Part shown: positions 46,848 through 54,523 of the stretch, in pieces
Layout of the letters: each line of letters starts with the position of its first letter
How positions within the stretch are numbered: the first letter of the stretch is position 1
Assembly (NCBI GenBank): GCA_029262235.1
Contig: JAJCZU010000002.1
Location: 1,054,001-1,118,000, forward strand
Reading direction: 5' to 3'
DNA: 64,000 nt
Source: Candidatus Eiseniibacteriota bacterium
GTDB taxonomy: Bacteria; Orphanbacterota; Orphanbacteria; Orphanbacterales; Orphanbacteraceae
The notes under the pieces: model-generated
What the model was told of the DNA's origin: nothing
What the model saw: only the letters and a program-made list of their open reading frames with translations
Databases searched by the model: none
Made by a program: the position numbers and the translations under genes

Positions 46848-47864
46848 GTGGACTACAAAAGCGCCGGCGTCGATACCGACTCCCACAAACTCGCACTCGA
46901 CAAAGTCAAAGACAAGATCCGGCGAACATTCGGCAAGCGCGTGGTGGGAGACGTCGGGCACTTCGGCGGACTGTACGAAGTACCCGGTGACCCCGGCCGC
47001 GTTCTCGTAGCGACCACAGACGGACTCGGCACGAAAGTACATCTGCTCGCCAGGCTCGGGTACCATGACCGCGTAGGGCGGGATCTCGTCAATCACTGCC
47101 TGAACGACATCGGCGTCATGGGCGCCACTCCGCTCTTCTTCCTCGATTACATTGCCGGTGCCTCTCTGAAGCCTTCGATCCTCGCGCCCCTGCTCGACGG
47201 ATTCGCCCAGGCCTGTCTCGACGAGCACGTTTCCATGATCGGGGGTGAGACGGCCGAGATGCCGGGCGTCTACGAGCCCGGCTGCTACGACGTAGCGGGC
47301 TTTCTCGTCGGCATCGTCGCACGGACCGACATCCTGGACGGACGCGATATCCAGCCCGGAGACTGCATCCTCGGCTTCCCGTCGAACGGGCTGCATACGA
47401 ACGGATACAGCCTCGCTACGCGCGCCCTGTTCGACGCGGGCGGGCTCACCACGGCCTCCTCGATGCCTGACGGCGCCGGAACGGTCGGCGATGCCCTCGC
47501 GGCCACGCACCTGTCGTATCGCCGGGAGCTGGACGCACTCCGAAGCCTGGCGCGCGGGTTCGCTCATATCACGGGAGGGGGGCTCGTGGAGAACGTACCG
47601 AGGATTCTTCCTGTCGGCTGCGACGCCGTCTTCCGGCGCAATTCCTGGGACATTCCTTCGATCTTTCCGCTGATCCAGGAGAGCGGCGACGTGGATCCGG
47701 TCGAAATGGACCGCGTGTTCAATATGGGGCTCGGAATGGTCGCCGTGCTTCCGCAGACATCACTTGCCGATGCCGGGAAGAATCTTCGCAGGAACGACCT
47801 CCCGTATCGTGTCGTCGGCGAAGTCGTGCCCGGAACACGCGAAGCCCGCATTATTGATGAATAA
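46848..47864 (+). CDS. purM: Phosphoribosylformylglycinamidine cyclo-ligase PurM
   Basis: PurM closes the imidazole ring to form AIR. The 338-residue protein begins YKSAGVDTDSHKLALDKVK and has GGLYEVPGDP, TTDGLGTKVHL, LNDIGVMGATPLFFLDYIAG, GGETAEMPGVY and FPSNGLHTNGYSLA. GTG 46848 is chosen because GGAGGGG lies about 5 bases before it; ATG 46836 is in frame. It is 36 kb away from purN-purC-purH, and its last bases overlap cutA by 8. Confidence 0.96.
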   Translation: MDYKSAGVDTDSHKLALDKVKDKIRRTFGKRVVGDVGHFGGLYEVPGDPGRVLVATTDGLGTKVHLLARLGYHDRVGRDLVNHCLNDIGVMGATPLFFLDYIAGASLKPSILAPLLDGFAQACLDEHVSMIGGETAEMPGVYEPGCYDVAGFLVGIVARTDILDGRDIQPGDCILGFPSNGLHTNGYSLATRALFDAGGLTTASSMPDGAGTVGDALAATHLSYRRELDALRSLARGFAHITGGGLVENVPRILPVGCDAVFRRNSWDIPSIFPLIQESGDVDPVEMDRVFNMGLGMVAVLPQTSLADAGKNLRRNDLPYRVVGEVVPGTREARIIDE

Positions 47865-48216
47865 ATCATCCACTGATCGGAATCCCGAAACGACAACCGA
47901 TTGCTGCGTGGCATTCGTCACCGTTCCGGCGGACGCCGCGCGCTCATTCGCGCGCGCCCTGATCGAGTATCAGGTGGCCGCCTGCGTCAATGCCGTTTCC
48001 CCGGTCCATTCGACTTACCGATGGGAGGGGAGTATCGAAGAAGTGGAAGAAACGCTTCTGATGATCAAGACGACGGTCGCGCGCAGGAACGATCTCATCC
48101 GGGCCGTCGAGAAACTGCATCCGTACGACGAACCTGAAGTCATTTTCGTCCCGATCGAGGCCGGCCGCCCTTCGTACCTCGCCTGGATACGAGACTCCGT
48201 GAGCGGGCGCCCATGA
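47857..48216 (+). CDS. cutA: CutA-like divalent-cation tolerance protein
   Basis: The 119-residue protein matches CutA1, a trimeric protein linked to metal tolerance and fold-related to PII. It has CVAFVTVPADAARSFARALI, AACVNAVSPVHSTYRWEG, LLMIKTTVARRNDLI and HPYDEPEVIFVPIEAG. ATG 47857 overlaps the purM stop and the TGA overlaps the next gene, so three genes are translated together. Confidence 0.93.
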   Translation: MNKSSTDRNPETTTDCCVAFVTVPADAARSFARALIEYQVAACVNAVSPVHSTYRWEGSIEEVEETLLMIKTTVARRNDLIRAVEKLHPYDEPEVIFVPIEAGRPSYLAWIRDSVSGRP

Positions 48217-48941
48217 CCGAACCGTGGTACCAGAAAGCGTTCGGCGCTCATTACCCCGCCATTTATGCGCACCGAAACAACGAGGAGGCCGTTACGGTAT
48301 CGAACACGCTTGCGGGAGTGGTATCACTCCATGACGCGGACGTGCTCGACGTCGCATGCGGCGGGGGACGCCACATGGCCGCGATGGGGCGCCAGGGCGC
48401 GCGCATGTTCGGCCTCGACCTCTCGCTGCCCCTGCTTCGCACGATTTCGATAAATGAGCGTATTGTCCGGGGCGACATGCGATCGCTGCCTTTTCAGAGC
48501 GGCGCATTCGACGGGGCTTGCAACCTGTTCACGTCGTTCGGATACTTTCCGGCGCGGTCCGAAAACGAATCGGTCCTGCATGAAGTGCGGCGTATCCTGA
48601 AACCCGGCGGCTGGTTTCTGTTCGACTATCTGAACGACGCGCGCACTCTGGCAGGTCTCGTTCCCCGATCCGAGCGGACCGTCGGAAACTATCATCTCGA
48701 CGAGCGGCGCAGCCACGATCCGGACACCGGCATTCTCAGGAAAACGGTCGTACTTACGGCACCCGGCGAGGCCCCCCTCGAATGGGCCGAGGAACTGCTC
48801 CTCTACTCGCCGGACGAGCTGCGGGAAGCGGCTGCCGGCGCCGGGTTTCGTGAAAGTGCGGTCTGGGGCGGATATGACGGGACCCCGTTCGACGCGCACG
48901 AGTCCGACCGGCTCATACTGCTTCTCGAGCCGGCGTCATGA
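48213..48941 (+). CDS. Class I SAM-dependent methyltransferase
   Basis: The 242-residue protein has the SAM-binding motif I DVLDVACGGGRHM, an acidic motif II in FGLDLS and motif III in FDGACNLFTSFGYF. A C-terminal half with LKPGGWFLFDYLND follows. The substrate is unknown; the fold resembles small-molecule or UbiE-like methyltransferases. Both ends overlap neighbours by 4 bases. Confidence 0.88.
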   Translation: MTEPWYQKAFGAHYPAIYAHRNNEEAVTVSNTLAGVVSLHDADVLDVACGGGRHMAAMGRQGARMFGLDLSLPLLRTISINERIVRGDMRSLPFQSGAFDGACNLFTSFGYFPARSENESVLHEVRRILKPGGWFLFDYLNDARTLAGLVPRSERTVGNYHLDERRSHDPDTGILRKTVVLTAPGEAPLEWAEELLLYSPDELREAAAGAGFRESAVWGGYDGTPFDAHESDRLILLLEPAS

Positions 48942-49054
48942 GCCCCCCGAAACCTCCGTTCTGGGCCGGAATCCTGATCCAGGCCGTATTCTGGGTGCTC
49001 GTCCTTTTTCTCGCATCCGGGCTCGCGATCGTGATCGCTTCCGCCGATCAATAG
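48938..49054 (+). CDS. 38-residue single-helix membrane protein
   Basis: ATG 48938 overlaps the methyltransferase stop. The product has a Pro-rich start (MSPPKPPFWAGILIQ) and one hydrophobic helix (AVFWVLVLFLASGLAIVIAS), ending SADQ. Coupling by ATGA overlap supports that it is translated. I know no family for it. Confidence 0.6.
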   Translation: MSPPKPPFWAGILIQAVFWVLVLFLASGLAIVIASADQ

Positions 49055-49082
49055 AGCAAACTGCGGTGAAATCCCCGAATCC

Positions 49083-49111
49083 TTGACGAAACGGTGATTT
49101 CCGGGTACAGT
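49083..49111 (+). promoter_or_regulatory. Sigma-70-type promoter of the small secreted protein gene
   Basis: TTGACG (49083-49088), a 17-base spacer and TACAGT (49106-49111). Its position makes ATG 49117 an unlikely start, because transcription would begin at about that base; GTG 49144 with its own ribosome-binding site fits better. Confidence 0.65.
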
Positions 49112-49143
49112 TTCCTATGGGATCTATCTTCAGGGAGAAGTAC

Positions 49144-49368
49144 GTGAAACTTCGCTGGCAATCCATTCTTCTCGTTCTCCTTCTCTTCATCACTCTTGTC
49201 CCCACCTCCAGTTTCGGTACCGGTGACGGTGACATTCCCGAATTGAACTTCAATCGGGTCATACAACCGGGAGCCACGGCAACGACCGAATCGACGGACG
49301 CCACGATCTTCCAGCAATACTGGTTGATTCTGCAGGTGATCCTTCAGGCGCTGGAAACCCTTCTCTGA
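49144..49368 (+). CDS. Small secreted protein (74 aa)
   Basis: GTG 49144 is preceded by AGGGAGAAG. The product has a signal peptide (WQSILLVLLLFITLVPTSSFG) and a mature part of about 50 residues ending in an amphipathic or hydrophobic helix (FQQYWLILQVILQALETLL). Its mature sequence is acidic and Thr-rich before the helix. I recognise no family. It stands directly upstream of a large sigma-54 activator and could be a signal peptide or membrane-active factor; that is speculation. Confidence 0.6.
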   Translation: MKLRWQSILLVLLLFITLVPTSSFGTGDGDIPELNFNRVIQPGATATTESTDATIFQQYWLILQVILQALETLL

Positions 49369-49396
49369 TAGCGTTTTGTCTACCGGGGGAGAAACG

Positions 49397-49420
49397 ATGG
49401 GCACCGAGTGGGAAGAATGA
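49397..49420 (+). CDS. Possible 7-residue leader peptide
   Basis: ATG 49397 encodes MGTEWEE and ends at TGA 49418-49420, overlapping the start of the regulator gene (ATG 49417). A strong GGGGGAGAAACG precedes it, while the regulator itself has no good separate ribosome-binding site. Translation of the short frame could feed ribosomes into the regulator. Confidence 0.35.
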   Translation: MGTEWEE

Positions 49421-52400
49421 ATAAAGAACGGAATGACACAACGGGGAATCCTGCCGGATCCCGCGTTCCAGAGTCGAAGAAAATCCATCCTGCCGAGCAG
49501 GTCAATCTGCTCGAGGAATTGGCCAGTTTCTGCCAGACCTCGGGTGAATACTCGACGGCGCTGGAGTATTACGCCCAGATTCTCGACCTCGCCCAGCGCG
49601 CCACCAAATCGCCCGATCTTCTGTTCGAAACCGCCCGCAAGATGGCGAACTGCCTGGAAGGAACCGGGGAGTTCGAAAAAGCTCTCGAGATGCTGAACCT
49701 CGCGATCGCGAATGGCGAAGGCGAATCGACGTCCTCGGAGTACGCCTCCGCACTCGTGCAGCGCAGTCATATTCTCGGACGGATCGGCCATTACGCCGAA
49801 GCGGAAAAGGATGTTCAGAAAGCGCTCGGCATCCTGCAGAAGATGCCGATGTCACGCGAACTCGCCGACGGCTTCAGCGCCCTCGGGAGCATCGCGCTTC
49901 GCACGAGCCGCATGGAGCTCGCGCGCGAGTCGTACGAGAGCAGCCTCGCCATCAGCCGGGCTCTTGGCGACCGCGAAGAAATGGGCAGCCGTTATAACAA
50001 CCTCGGCATCGTCTGCAAGAACGTCGGCCATCTCGAAGAAGCGGCACAGTTTCATGCGAAGGCTCTCGGCATCGCGCGCGATCTGGGCCGTGACCTGCAG
50101 GTCGCGATTCGCCTCAATAACATAGGCGTCGTGGAATTCAAACGCGGGCGATGGCCTGAAGCGCGCGCGGCGTGGGAAGAGTCGCTTGCGATCTTCCAGA
50201 AACGGGGCAACAAGTGGGAAGTGGCAATCGCCTATCTGAACGTCGCGCACGCGCATCGAGCCGCACGCGATTTTCAGAAAGCCGAAGAGCTGTACACGCT
50301 TTCCCTGCAGACGAGCCGCGAGAACGGCGACAAGCGTACCGAAGTCCTCTACTACGAGCACTTCGGTGAGCTCTGCCTCCGGCGCGGAGAGTACGGTCGC
50401 GCGGAGCGGATCCTGTCCCAGGGACTCGAGCTTGCCGAAGCGATCTCTCCCGGAAGCGAACTCAGTTGTGAAATCCTGCGTCGCCGCGCTGAATGCCGGA
50501 TCGAACGCAATGAATGGAAAGAGGCGGAAACCGATCTCGATACGGGGCTCGACCTCGCGGTGAATCTCGGCGACCGCTACGAAGAGGGCGCGCTGCTTCG
50601 CGTGAAAGCCGACCTCCATCACCTGCGCGGTCAGGTGCACGAGGCACGGGACCTGCTTCGCCGATCGCATGAACGCCTTACGGAAATCGGCGCCCAGTAC
50701 GAATCCGCGCTCTCGGCCGTTCAGCTCAGCCGGATTCTCGCGGAGGAAGAGCGCGAGCGCCCCGAAGCGCGCCGCCTCGTTTCCGCCGCGTTGACGCTGT
50801 TCCGCAATCTCGGAGCGAGTCAGGACTACGCGCGCGCCCAGCTCGTTCTCGCCAGGATTCTGCTGTTCGAGGGCGACTCGTCGGCCGTATCGCGGGTCCT
50901 CGGCGAAATCGAAACCACGATTGAAGAGACCGGCTCCCGGAACGATCGCGATGCACTTCGCGACATTCGCGTCCAGGCAGACCGCTCGCTCGTTTCCTCG
51001 AGCGTTACCGAATCGAATACGCTCGCCGCGTTCAACCAGATAGTGCGCCGCATCCATGCGATCGCCGACCCTGAGGAGCGCCTGCAGGCCACGCTCGATA
51101 CCATCCACGCCCAGACAGGGGCGGAGCGCCTTCTGCTCCTCCTGACGGACCAGAACGGCGAGAAACCGCCGGTGCGCGAATCGCGCGCGATCCCGCCGCG
51201 GGAGTGGCACACGACCGTGGAGGTCGCCAGAATGGCGATCCGCCGCTGCCTCGACGGTGGTGGCGATCCGATTCTCTCGACGAATCCGATGCGCGATTCC
51301 AGAATCGATCATTCCCTGCCGCAGCTCGAACGCGTCGGCTCATTTCTCGCGCTGCCCATCGCGGGTGAGAACATCGAAGCGTGCGGCATCTATCTCGAGA
51401 AATCACTCGACTCGCGCCCGTTCGGTCGCGAAGAGCTCGACCTCGCGCTCGCGCTCGCTGCCGTAACGGCCGGCGTCGTCGCGGATCTGCAGGCCGAAGA
51501 GATCCGGAACGAAAACCTTCGCCTCAAGCATCGTCTGGGGATGGGGGAGGGCTTCGAGGGAATCGTGACCCAGAGCCCGCGCATGCTCAAGATCATCGAC
51601 ACGCTGCAGAAGATCGAAGGCGCGGAAAGCACCGTACTGCTCCAGGGCGAGACCGGCACGGGCAAGGAACTTTTCGCGCGCGCGATTCATCAGTCGTCCC
51701 TGCGTAAAGACAAACCGTTCGTTACAGTCAACTGCGCCGAACTTTCGCAGGACGTTCTCGAGAGCGAACTGTTCGGTCACAGCCGCGGCGCATTTACCGA
51801 TGCGAAAAACGCGAAGCAGGGACTCTTTGAGCGGGCGAACGGCGGCACGGTCTTCATTGATGAAATTGACAAGACGAATCGCAACTTCCAGGACACGCTG
51901 CTTCGCGTGGTCGATCAGCGCGAAGTGAAACCGGTCGGTGCCACGGACCCGATCCCGGTCGATGTGCGGATCATCTGCGCCGCCAACAAAGAACTGCGCA
52001 TCGAAGTCGACAACGACCGCTTCCTGCAGGATCTCTACTATCGCCTGCGCGTCGTTTCGATCGTGCTTCCGCCGCTCCGTGAGCGCAAGGAAGACGTTTC
52101 CCTTCTGGCGGATCATTTTCTGCGCATTCATTCGCGCAAGATGCAGAAGAACTTCGACGGCTTCCAGCCTGAAACGCTGCGACAGATGGTCGACTACCAC
52201 TGGCCGGGCAACGTCCGCGACCTCGCGCACGAAGTGGAAAGAATCGTCGCGGTCACTCCCGAAGGCGGCTGCCTGACCCCGGATACGCTGTCGCCCGAGA
52301 TCACACAGGCTGCCGACCTCGACGCATCGGGCACGCTCGGCGAAGTCGTCGAGCGCATCGAACAGCAGATGATTCGCGACGCCCTCAAGAAGTGCAACGG

Positions 52401-52482
52401 CAACAAGTCACGAACCGCGCGCGCGCTCGGCCTTTCCCGTCGCGGGTTGCTCAACAAGTTGCAGCGCTACCGCATTCGCTGA
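49417..52482 (+). CDS. TPR-GAF-AAA+ sigma-54-dependent transcriptional activator without receiver domain
   Basis: The 1021-residue protein has about a dozen TPR repeats (residues about 25-440, for example EYSTALEYYAQILDLA, SRYNNLGIVCKNVGHLEEAA). A GAF-like sensory domain (about 535-690) follows, then a sigma-54-interaction AAA+ domain with Walker A GETGTGKE near 745 and Walker B GGTVFIDEIDK. The protein ends in a Fis-type helix-turn-helix ([20 protein letters not shown]). The loop that contacts sigma-54 reads GAFTDA instead of GAFTGA. A TPR front end suggests protein- or peptide-controlled activity rather than phosphorylation. Confidence 0.9.
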   Translation: MNKERNDTTGNPAGSRVPESKKIHPAEQVNLLEELASFCQTSGEYSTALEYYAQILDLAQRATKSPDLLFETARKMANCLEGTGEFEKALEMLNLAIANGEGESTSSEYASALVQRSHILGRIGHYAEAEKDVQKALGILQKMPMSRELADGFSALGSIALRTSRMELARESYESSLAISRALGDREEMGSRYNNLGIVCKNVGHLEEAAQFHAKALGIARDLGRDLQVAIRLNNIGVVEFKRGRWPEARAAWEESLAIFQKRGNKWEVAIAYLNVAHAHRAARDFQKAEELYTLSLQTSRENGDKRTEVLYYEHFGELCLRRGEYGRAERILSQGLELAEAISPGSELSCEILRRRAECRIERNEWKEAETDLDTGLDLAVNLGDRYEEGALLRVKADLHHLRGQVHEARDLLRRSHERLTEIGAQYESALSAVQLSRILAEEERERPEARRLVSAALTLFRNLGASQDYARAQLVLARILLFEGDSSAVSRVLGEIETTIEETGSRNDRDALRDIRVQADRSLVSSSVTESNTLAAFNQIVRRIHAIADPEERLQATLDTIHAQTGAERLLLLLTDQNGEKPPVRESRAIPPREWHTTVEVARMAIRRCLDGGGDPILSTNPMRDSRIDHSLPQLERVGSFLALPIAGENIEACGIYLEKSLDSRPFGREELDLALALAAVTAGVVADLQAEEIRNENLRLKHRLGMGEGFEGIVTQSPRMLKIIDTLQKIEGAESTVLLQGETGTGKELFARAIHQSSLRKDKPFVTVNCAELSQDVLESELFGHSRGAFTDAKNAKQGLFERANGGTVFIDEIDKTNRNFQDTLLRVVDQREVKPVGATDPIPVDVRIICAANKELRIEVDNDRFLQDLYYRLRVVSIVLPPLRERKEDVSLLADHFLRIHSRKMQKNFDGFQPETLRQMVDYHWPGNVRDLAHEVERIVAVTPEGGCLTPDTLSPEITQAADLDASGTLGEVVERIEQQMIRDALKKCNGNKSRTARALGLSRRGLLNKLQRYRIR

Positions 52483-52534
52483 GAACCACTCGCCTTTTTC
52501 TTTTCCGCATCGCAATGTTTTATCGCCGCTTTCA

Positions 52535-52603
52535 CTCGCGCCTCTTTTCAATGTTTGCTCGCGCCTCTTTTCAATGTTCACTCGCACATCTTCCAATTGC
52601 ATT
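52535..52603. repeat. Three tandem 23-bp repeats
   Basis: Copies start at 52535, 52558 and 52581. The first two (CTCGCGCCTCTTTTCAATGT plus three bases) match at 21 of 23 positions; the third is degenerate and its end touches the -35 of the next promoter. The 23-base period is close to two helix turns. The sequence is pyrimidine-rich, unlike the GC-rich coding flanks. Confidence 0.75.
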
Positions 52604-52631
52604 TGACCCCCTCTGCAGTCTCGGATAGGAT
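52603..52631 (+). promoter_or_regulatory. Sigma-70-type promoter of the Cys-rich protein gene
   Basis: TTGACC (52603-52608), a 17-base spacer and TAGGAT (52626-52631). It abuts the tandem repeats, which are placed like activator or repressor sites. Confidence 0.65.
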
Positions 52632-52650
52632 GGCCGACAAGAGGAAGGTC

Positions 52651-52896
52651 ATGAGCAAGAACGCGCACACACCAGCTCCCCGCAAGCACGACGATCGCAA
52701 CAGCTGCGAGCATTGTCTCTGTTGTTCATGCGAGCGTATGTGCATGCGGTGCGGCAGTTGTTCTCCGATGAAAGGGCAGTACATCCCGCTCATCGGATGC
52801 AAGGAGTACATCAACATGCGCGAACTGAAACCCCTTCGTTATCTGTATTCCGGCGACGCGCTCACGGAGTACAAGCTGCATACGAAGCTCACCTGA
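52651..52896 (+). CDS. Small Cys-rich protein (81 aa), putative metal-binding
   Basis: ATG 52651 follows GAGGAAGGTC; the upstream in-frame ATG at 52630 overlaps the -10 and is unlikely. Nine cysteines lie at residues 19, 22, 24, 25, 27, 31, 34, 37 and 50 (CEHCLCCSCERMC then MRCGSC), enough for two zinc or iron-sulphur sites. No signal peptide is present. The rest (GQYIPLIGCKEYINMRELKP) is moderately polar. I recognise no family. Confidence 0.65.
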   Translation: MSKNAHTPAPRKHDDRNSCEHCLCCSCERMCMRCGSCSPMKGQYIPLIGCKEYINMRELKPLRYLYSGDALTEYKLHTKLT

Positions 52897-52953
52897 CCGA
52901 CACCGCCCCGCACTTCTCCCTGTACGATCACGGTCCCTTTCCCGATACTTGGT

Positions 52954-52967
52954 GTACCATTTGGTAC
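52954..52967. promoter_or_regulatory. Perfect palindrome upstream of the two-component operon
   Basis: GTACCA and TGGTAC flank TT, 117 bases upstream of the sigma-54 promoter at 53084. Both position and symmetry suit an activator (enhancer) site for a dimeric Fis-type regulator. Confidence 0.45.
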
Positions 52968-53083
52968 GGATCCATTGTGCCGCGTCATGCCCCTCTTCGC
53001 CGCGGCATGCGTGCACGCCTTCGAACTCGTTTTGAGTCAACGTGTTATAGGGGTGGCCTGATGGAAGCCGTGGAAATCCGTCT

Positions 53084-53100
53084 CTGGCATGCCCTTTGCG
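53084..53100 (+). promoter_or_regulatory. Sigma-54 (-24/-12) promoter of the histidine kinase/regulator operon
   Basis: CTGGCATG, then CCCT, then TTGCG gives GG (53086-53087) and GC (53098-53099) exactly 10 bases apart. Only two positions differ from YTGGCACG-N4-TTGCW. It lies 27 bases upstream of the kinase ATG. Confidence 0.8.
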
Positions 53101-53126
53101 CTTGAGAGCAGGAATCGGAGGAGTCG

Positions 53127-54515
53127 ATGACGCCCGGACAGCAGAGAAGGAATTCCACCTCACGGAACGAACTCCGCTTTACCGTCGGGATCATGATCGT
53201 GACCCTCCTGGTCCTGAACGCCGGAGGCTGGGTCTTGTACGCACAGGCAAAGCAGTACATGGCGGATCAAAACGAGAAGCGACTCGTTTCGGTCGGCCGC
53301 GCGATTGCGGGTCAGATCGATCTTGCGCGCATGACCTCCTTTCTGCCCGGCGATGAGTTCACGAACGAATACATGGCCGAGCAAAGTCGTTTGTCACGCA
53401 TGCGCGACGAAGCCGACCTCGACAACATCTCTCTCTTCGCCCCGTACCAGGGCAGCATTCTCGACACGCGCCCCGGAATCGGAATCGGTGATTTTCATCC
53501 ATTGAACGATATCGATCGTCCGGAACTTCGCCCGCTCTGGGAAGGCGCACCGGTCGGGCTTCCGCTTTACGAAGTAGACGGGGAAGCATTTCAATCCGCG
53601 TTCGTTCCGGTGATCGACGGCTCCGATCTCGCGGCCGTTCTTGCGCTCGACGCCTCGGCGAATTTCCTGAGCGATCTCGACCGCCTGAAAACGGGGCTGT
53701 ACGCAGCCGCCCTTCTCAGTTTGCTTCTCGCGCTCGGTCTGGGGTACCTCGTTCATCGCAACACGAAGAGCATCCTGGCGCTTCACACCGAGATCAAGAA
53801 TCAGGAAAAGCTCGCGGCGCTCGGAACGCTGACCGCCGGTCTCGCCCACGAGATCAGAAACCCGCTCGGTATCATTCGCGCTTCGGCGGAACTCCTGCAC
53901 GAAGAAGAAAAGACGAAACCGCACGTCATGGAGTTCGGCAGGGAGATCATGGAAGAAGTCGACCGCCTGAGCGAACTGCTCACGAATTTTCTGCAGTTCG
54001 CGAAACCGGGTCGCGCGGACGAACACGCGGGCGACCTGAGCGACCTCGTCGAAGAAATTCTCGATCGCGTGCAGAAGAACTTCGACGACTGCGAGGTCGC
54101 GCTCGTTCGCGATTTCACGCCGGATTCGCTTCGCCTGCACATGGACTCGATTCAGATCGCGCAGGTCGTACTGAACCTCGTGCTGAATGCGAAAGACGCC
54201 GTAAACGGCGACGGCAGCGTCTCGATCAGCGTGAAGCGAACCAGCCAGCCGCGCGACGGGGCGATCCAGCCGGCCGGGCAGAAACACGGCGGGCCGTTCG
54301 CGGAAGTCTCGGTGCGCGACAACGGATGCGGTATGACGAAGAGCACGCGCGAGAAGCTGTTCGACCCCTTCTATTCAACGAAATCGAAGGGGACGGGCCT
54401 CGGCCTCTCGATCGTGCACGGCATCATTCAGGGCCACGAAGGCTATCTGTTCATTGAAAGCGAAGAGGGGCAGGGCACCGAAATCGGGTTCGGCCTGCCG
54501 CTTACGGAAAAGTAG
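53127..54515 (+). CDS. Sensor histidine kinase (NtrB/ZraS-like)
   Basis: The 462-residue kinase has two membrane helices (IMIVTLLVLNAGGWVLY near residue 25 and AALLSLLLALGLGYLVH near 195) around a periplasmic sensor of about 150 residues of unknown ligand. The HisKA domain has H241 in LAHEIRNPLG, and the HATPase domain has NAKDAVNG, DNGCGM and GTGLGLSIVHGI. It ends 8 bases before the response-regulator gene, its probable partner. The start is ATG 53127 after GGAGGAGTCG. Confidence 0.94.
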   Translation: MTPGQQRRNSTSRNELRFTVGIMIVTLLVLNAGGWVLYAQAKQYMADQNEKRLVSVGRAIAGQIDLARMTSFLPGDEFTNEYMAEQSRLSRMRDEADLDNISLFAPYQGSILDTRPGIGIGDFHPLNDIDRPELRPLWEGAPVGLPLYEVDGEAFQSAFVPVIDGSDLAAVLALDASANFLSDLDRLKTGLYAAALLSLLLALGLGYLVHRNTKSILALHTEIKNQEKLAALGTLTAGLAHEIRNPLGIIRASAELLHEEEKTKPHVMEFGREIMEEVDRLSELLTNFLQFAKPGRADEHAGDLSDLVEEILDRVQKNFDDCEVALVRDFTPDSLRLHMDSIQIAQVVLNLVLNAKDAVNGDGSVSISVKRTSQPRDGAIQPAGQKHGGPFAEVSVRDNGCGMTKSTREKLFDPFYSTKSKGTGLGLSIVHGIIQGHEGYLFIESEEGQGTEIGFGLPLTEK

Positions 54516-54523
54516 GAGCCGCA

